In this document: piece after piece, positions 60,481-64,000 of the stretch
How the letters are laid out: every line of letters starts with the position of its first letter
How positions within the stretch are numbered: the stretch's first letter is position 1
Source: Neisseriaceae bacterium
GTDB lineage: Bacteria; Pseudomonadota; Gammaproteobacteria; Burkholderiales; UBA11063
Direction of reading: 5' to 3'
Length of the DNA: 64,000 bases
NCBI GenBank assembly: GCA_947446595.1
Contig: CANFGS010000002.1
Location: forward strand, 27,123 to 91,122
Notes under the pieces: model-generated
The model's database searches: none
What the model was told of the DNA's origin: nothing
The model's input: only the letters and a program-made list of their open reading frames with translations
Program-made: the position numbers and the translations under genes

Positions 60481-62550
60481 ATGGAAAAGAGAATTGTTAT
60501 AGTAGCAAATATAAATAATGATAGAGAGCAACGTAGTTTGGCATTAAAGGAAATAGATGATAAATGTGTAGGAAATCATTTGGAAAATTTAATGAACATT
60601 AGTATTGAGGATAAAATTGCGCTTGCTAAGTTATACTATCTTGGAGGTAAACTAGAGGATATCAATAATAATAATTTAAAAATTATATCGAAGAGTGAAG
60701 ATAATCTAGTACGTTTTGAACCAAGCTTAGTTATTAAAAATATTAAAATTACTAATCAAAATGTTTTAATAACACTAGGTGATATATTGTTTGATGATAT
60801 GACAAGAACCACTTGGTGTGATATGTATTACTATCTTGATTATGATGATAATCGTGTAGCAGCTGATTCGGTTATGGACACCTTTGGTTGGAATCGTGAT
60901 AAAGGTAAACTTTCTTTATATAAACCTATGCTAAAAAATATAATGAAAGACGGATTAATTGAAGAAAGTTTTATAATAAATACAGATGATTTAGTTGTTT
61001 TACCCAGTAAGGCTCAACAAATCTTGCATCAAGGGTTTGGAACTACACAATTTGAAGTCAACCAAGATCTTGATACTGACAATTCTGATGAACATGTTTT
61101 TACAGAGGAGGAGATACTTGGAGGTATAAAAATTAAAAACTCTCTAATATCTGAATATTGTGAGAAATTTAGCCCTACCTGTAAATGTTCAAATTATGAT
61201 GATAAAATAACGGAAAAATTAGCTGATGTTAGAAACATAACAGTGGAGTTTGTTGATACTAATGTAAATACTGAGTTAGATGGAAATAATTATAATTTTC
61301 TAATTAGCCCAGAAAGTGTTGATGATAGTAAATATTTAAAATATTCATTCCAAGGTTCAGGTGGTAGTTATAGAATTATTCTACCAAATAATTCTGTACG
61401 TGTAGATATTAAGAGTATTGCTGAAGCCGATAAAACTAAAGATGAAAGCTGGGTATTTGATATTTCTAAACAAGCTACTAAGCTAGATAAATTACAATTA
61501 AATGTAGACATAGATGCAATCACTGTTGGAGGTAATTATATAAAAATTAACCAGATCCATGGACAAATAATATTTAAGCTTGATTTGGAAAAACAAGTAA
61601 TTTCAGAGCTGTTATTTGAAGTAGATATTAAAAATAAATCATTGGTTTTACGCAATATAGCGTTTAATGAAGAATATATTGGTGGGATTAATGATGAAAA
61701 AATTAAAGAAATTAAAGATGCTATTAATGCAATATCTAAAATTTTTACTGTACCGCACCCAATTTTACTAAGATATAAAGGGTTTCCAAGTTTTTACTGG
61801 GGTGAGCAGTTGTTATTAAGTTTAGCTTGTCCAAATATAGATAAAGAGCTTGTAGCGTATTTACAAAAAGAGCACGGTGCATTTTATCAACTCATGATCA
61901 AACCAGTTGGAGAACAAGGTGAGGCAATAGTCTTCCCTAGTGCAAATAATCCAATAGTAAATCTTTTAAAAAAAACTCCTTCTTATTCAGAAATAAATAC
62001 ACTTTATGAGAAATATTTAGAATCTTTCAAAAATAATTATCTTTTCTGTAATTCAGTGTCCAGTAATATTTTAAATACTAACGGCTATGATTTAGTTGCA
62101 GATAAATTAACTGGGGCGCCAATGTTTATTAAAAACTTTATATATGAAGATATTAAAGGGCAGTATTTAAAGAATATTGTGGATGGGCAGTTAGTAACAT
62201 GTATAATGAATATTGAAGTAGTTAATGCTGGTGTATATGATAATCAATTAACTGATTTATATAGATTGCCTTCGTCTATTATACACGTTCTTTGTATGGA
62301 TAACTCTTTTTCTTCAAGTGAAATTTCTAAAATTAAACAAATAACTATAAATCTAACTGATAGTAAGAAGAAGCAGTCAAACTTAGTAATTGGTTTTGAA
62401 TTAGCTTACTCTAATTTGACTGATCCTGAAATAATGGCAGAGTACCCATTAATGATAATGCTTGAAAATATAGTATTTAGGGTTGGTTTTGATTTAATAT
62501 CGGGAGAAGTATTCGGTTACGGAAACAATACAGATGAAGCGAGTTATTAA
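60481..62550 (+). CDS. Orphan 689-aa hypothetical protein
   Basis: Long open frame with ATG after AT-rich upstream region; no signal peptide, TM or recognised domain by eye. Confidence 0.75.
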   Translation: MEKRIVIVANINNDREQRSLALKEIDDKCVGNHLENLMNISIEDKIALAKLYYLGGKLEDINNNNLKIISKSEDNLVRFEPSLVIKNIKITNQNVLITLGDILFDDMTRTTWCDMYYYLDYDDNRVAADSVMDTFGWNRDKGKLSLYKPMLKNIMKDGLIEESFIINTDDLVVLPSKAQQILHQGFGTTQFEVNQDLDTDNSDEHVFTEEEILGGIKIKNSLISEYCEKFSPTCKCSNYDDKITEKLADVRNITVEFVDTNVNTELDGNNYNFLISPESVDDSKYLKYSFQGSGGSYRIILPNNSVRVDIKSIAEADKTKDESWVFDISKQATKLDKLQLNVDIDAITVGGNYIKINQIHGQIIFKLDLEKQVISELLFEVDIKNKSLVLRNIAFNEEYIGGINDEKIKEIKDAINAISKIFTVPHPILLRYKGFPSFYWGEQLLLSLACPNIDKELVAYLQKEHGAFYQLMIKPVGEQGEAIVFPSANNPIVNLLKKTPSYSEINTLYEKYLESFKNNYLFCNSVSSNILNTNGYDLVADKLTGAPMFIKNFIYEDIKGQYLKNIVDGQLVTCIMNIEVVNAGVYDNQLTDLYRLPSSIIHVLCMDNSFSSSEISKIKQITINLTDSKKKQSNLVIGFELAYSNLTDPEIMAEYPLMIMLENIVFRVGFDLISGEVFGYGNNTDEASY

Positions 62551-62553
62551 TAG

Positions 62554-62606
62554 ATTTAAACTTTACCTGCGGTGGTGATTTACGCAGGTAATATTCTAGT
62601 TTAAAT
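62554..62606. terminator. Nested inverted repeat between convergent genes (likely terminator)
   Basis: Inner TTACCTGCG (62563-62571)/CGCAGGTAA (62583-62591), outer ATTTAAAC/GTTTAAAT. Confidence 0.6.
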
Positions 62607-62607
62607 G

Positions 62608-63354
62608 TTAAGCTTTTTTATAATCAAAAATTATTTCACCACCAGGTAGTGTAACATCGGCTATTACATGAACTCCTGATATTATTTTTCGAACTGGTAA
62701 CATTGTAACTGGTGCAAGAGCATGTTCAAATAATTGTAATGCAGCAGGACCAGTCCAAGCACCATGGACTTTTACATCGCTAACAAAACAACGTACCAGT
62801 TGGCATATTTCGGATTCGCGTCCATTAACATGAGGTAGGATTTTTAGTAGAAAAATAGGTGTATTTGCCATTGATTGTTCTGTTGCAAGTTTGTCAAGTT
62901 CTGTATATTTAAATCCCATAGTGCCAATTGCGACTGATACGCTATTATATCTTAAGGTTCCAAGTAAGGTGTCTGAGTCTATTTCAAGAGTTGGCCGCGC
63001 GAATTTTTTAGGATATCCCCAGATTTCACGTCCTGCGGCAATAGGTGCTAGATCGTCAAGATACATAGCATGAGAATAATTTCCTTGTACGCCATTATAT
63101 TCAACTTCAATCATCTGTCCTGCTTCACTAAAGCTACCAAAACCTGAAGCATCAGGCATTTTCATAAACTCAAATTTTACAACATTACTAACTACTTCAA
63201 GTGGTTCTGGTACTACTTTTTTTAGTATTTCTATATCTGTTTCATATGAAATAATAAAGTATTCGCGATTTCGCATTTTATAATCAATTTTTAGACAGCT
63301 TGGGGATGTGATTGGCATGCCAAAAGCATGTTGTTGTATTTCTTTTATATTCAT
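62608..63354 (-). CDS. adc: Acetoacetate decarboxylase
   Basis: AAGREIWGYPKKFARP catalytic-lysine region, FEFMKMPDASGFGSFSEAGQMIEVEYNG. Confidence 0.92.
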   Translation of the reverse strand: MNIKEIQQHAFGMPITSPSCLKIDYKMRNREYFIISYETDIEILKKVVPEPLEVVSNVVKFEFMKMPDASGFGSFSEAGQMIEVEYNGVQGNYSHAMYLDDLAPIAAGREIWGYPKKFARPTLEIDSDTLLGTLRYNSVSVAIGTMGFKYTELDKLATEQSMANTPIFLLKILPHVNGRESEICQLVRCFVSDVKVHGAWTGPAALQLFEHALAPVTMLPVRKIISGVHVIADVTLPGGEIIFDYKKA

Positions 63355-63604
63355 TTCAATACCCTAAAAATTATTTAGACCTGGGGATTATTATATCATT
63401 TTAAACTAATTGTATAAATTTTATTAATAGAACTTTTATTTGATTCAGTTAATTTAAACTTTAAACGCTTAGACTGCTCTTTATTATTCAGACCAAAATT
63501 CACTCCATGCATTTTATAAATCAAACTCAAGAAATTTGGCATACTAAATATAATGAGCCCTGAAATTTGATCCACTCTCATAGAGATAATTAAGGTAAAA
63601 TTCT

Positions 63605-63811
63605 ATGGTGACCCTGGATCCGCATAATCTGAATGCTCGCCTAGCACCAGTGGGTACTTGTCCGATATTACCTAATGTAGCAACTAGAACAGCTGGTTGT
63701 GATTTATACATTATAGCACCGGTTACCGCGACTGAAATTCCAGTTGTTTACTCTTTAAGTACTGATTCTAATTATAACTGGATTAGTAGAAATGTGACTA
63801 TTATGAAATAG
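63605..63811 (+). pseudogene. Short 68-aa ORF, possible fragment of a larger protein
   Basis: MVTLDPHNLNARLAPVGTCPILPNVATRTAGCDLYIIAPV...; no recognised domain; atypically GC-rich codons at its start. Confidence 0.3.
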
Positions 63812-63920
63812 TTTAGCTTATTTAAGGTGTACGTAAAGAAGTTTATGATTGATGTAAAAGCTAGAATAGATACTGGAAAATCTTGATAAAATAACTATTA
63901 ATTATTTTAGGAGATTTTTT

Positions 63921-64000
63921 ATGTATAGAATTACAGGTCAACCAATTAATTTAAGATATATTGCAACATCAATAAAGCAAGACATTCAATTATCGGAGCA
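63921..64000 (+). CDS. 5' end of hypothetical CDS (runs off window)
   Basis: TTAGGAGA RBS then ATG: MYRITGQPINLRYIATSIKQDIQLSE. Confidence 0.5.
   Translation, partial: MYRITGQPINLRYIATSIKQDIQLSE

Noticed and set aside
1-64000. tRNA or rRNA genes
   Set aside because: No convincing T-arm GTTCRANYC/cloverleaf or rRNA signature noticed by eye; tRNAscan-SE/Barrnap would be decisive.

Overview
AT-rich bacterial chromosome segment. It is probably proteobacterial and possibly Neisseriales/Betaproteobacteria-like, judging by rpsF-priB-rpsR-rplI, gmk-rpoZ-spoT, cmk-rpsA-ihfB and yceD-rpmF-plsX-fabH; the taxonomy is inference. Most of the window is core: rpsF-priB-rpsR-rplI, trpS, tsaE, a Tat-type amidase, xseA, mfd, lon, spoT/rpoZ/gmk, tatD, cmk, rpsA, ihfB, pgi, yhbY, ald, galU, yggX, fabF, ppsA, purC/K/E, mutS, suhB, tyrA, fabH, plsX, rpmF and yceD. 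Accessory regions: (1) 1-8.8 kb, a type I restriction-modification locus with embedded cargo: hsdM, full-length DinD, a stand-alone second-subclass DinD C-terminal domain, hsdS, a PIN-domain protein, a membrane-anchored protein, a repeat-rich structured insert, then hsdR, a YgjP-like metallopeptidase and an RND pump. (2) 37.4-43.5 kb, nucleotide-sugar genes and a membrane-anchored sialidase-like protein. (3) 60.1-63.9 kb, a 689-aa orphan ORF preceded by a C11 tract and a 15-bp tandem repeat. That ORF is flanked by an intact acetoacetate decarboxylase gene and by a remnant of a second copy collapsed across a 12-bp microhomology. A dispersed palindromic repeat family (dRS3-like in style) occurs at about 4.5-5.0, 25.0, 43.5 and 52.2 kb. 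No rRNA, tRNA, CRISPR array, prophage or intact IS transposase was recognised by eye.
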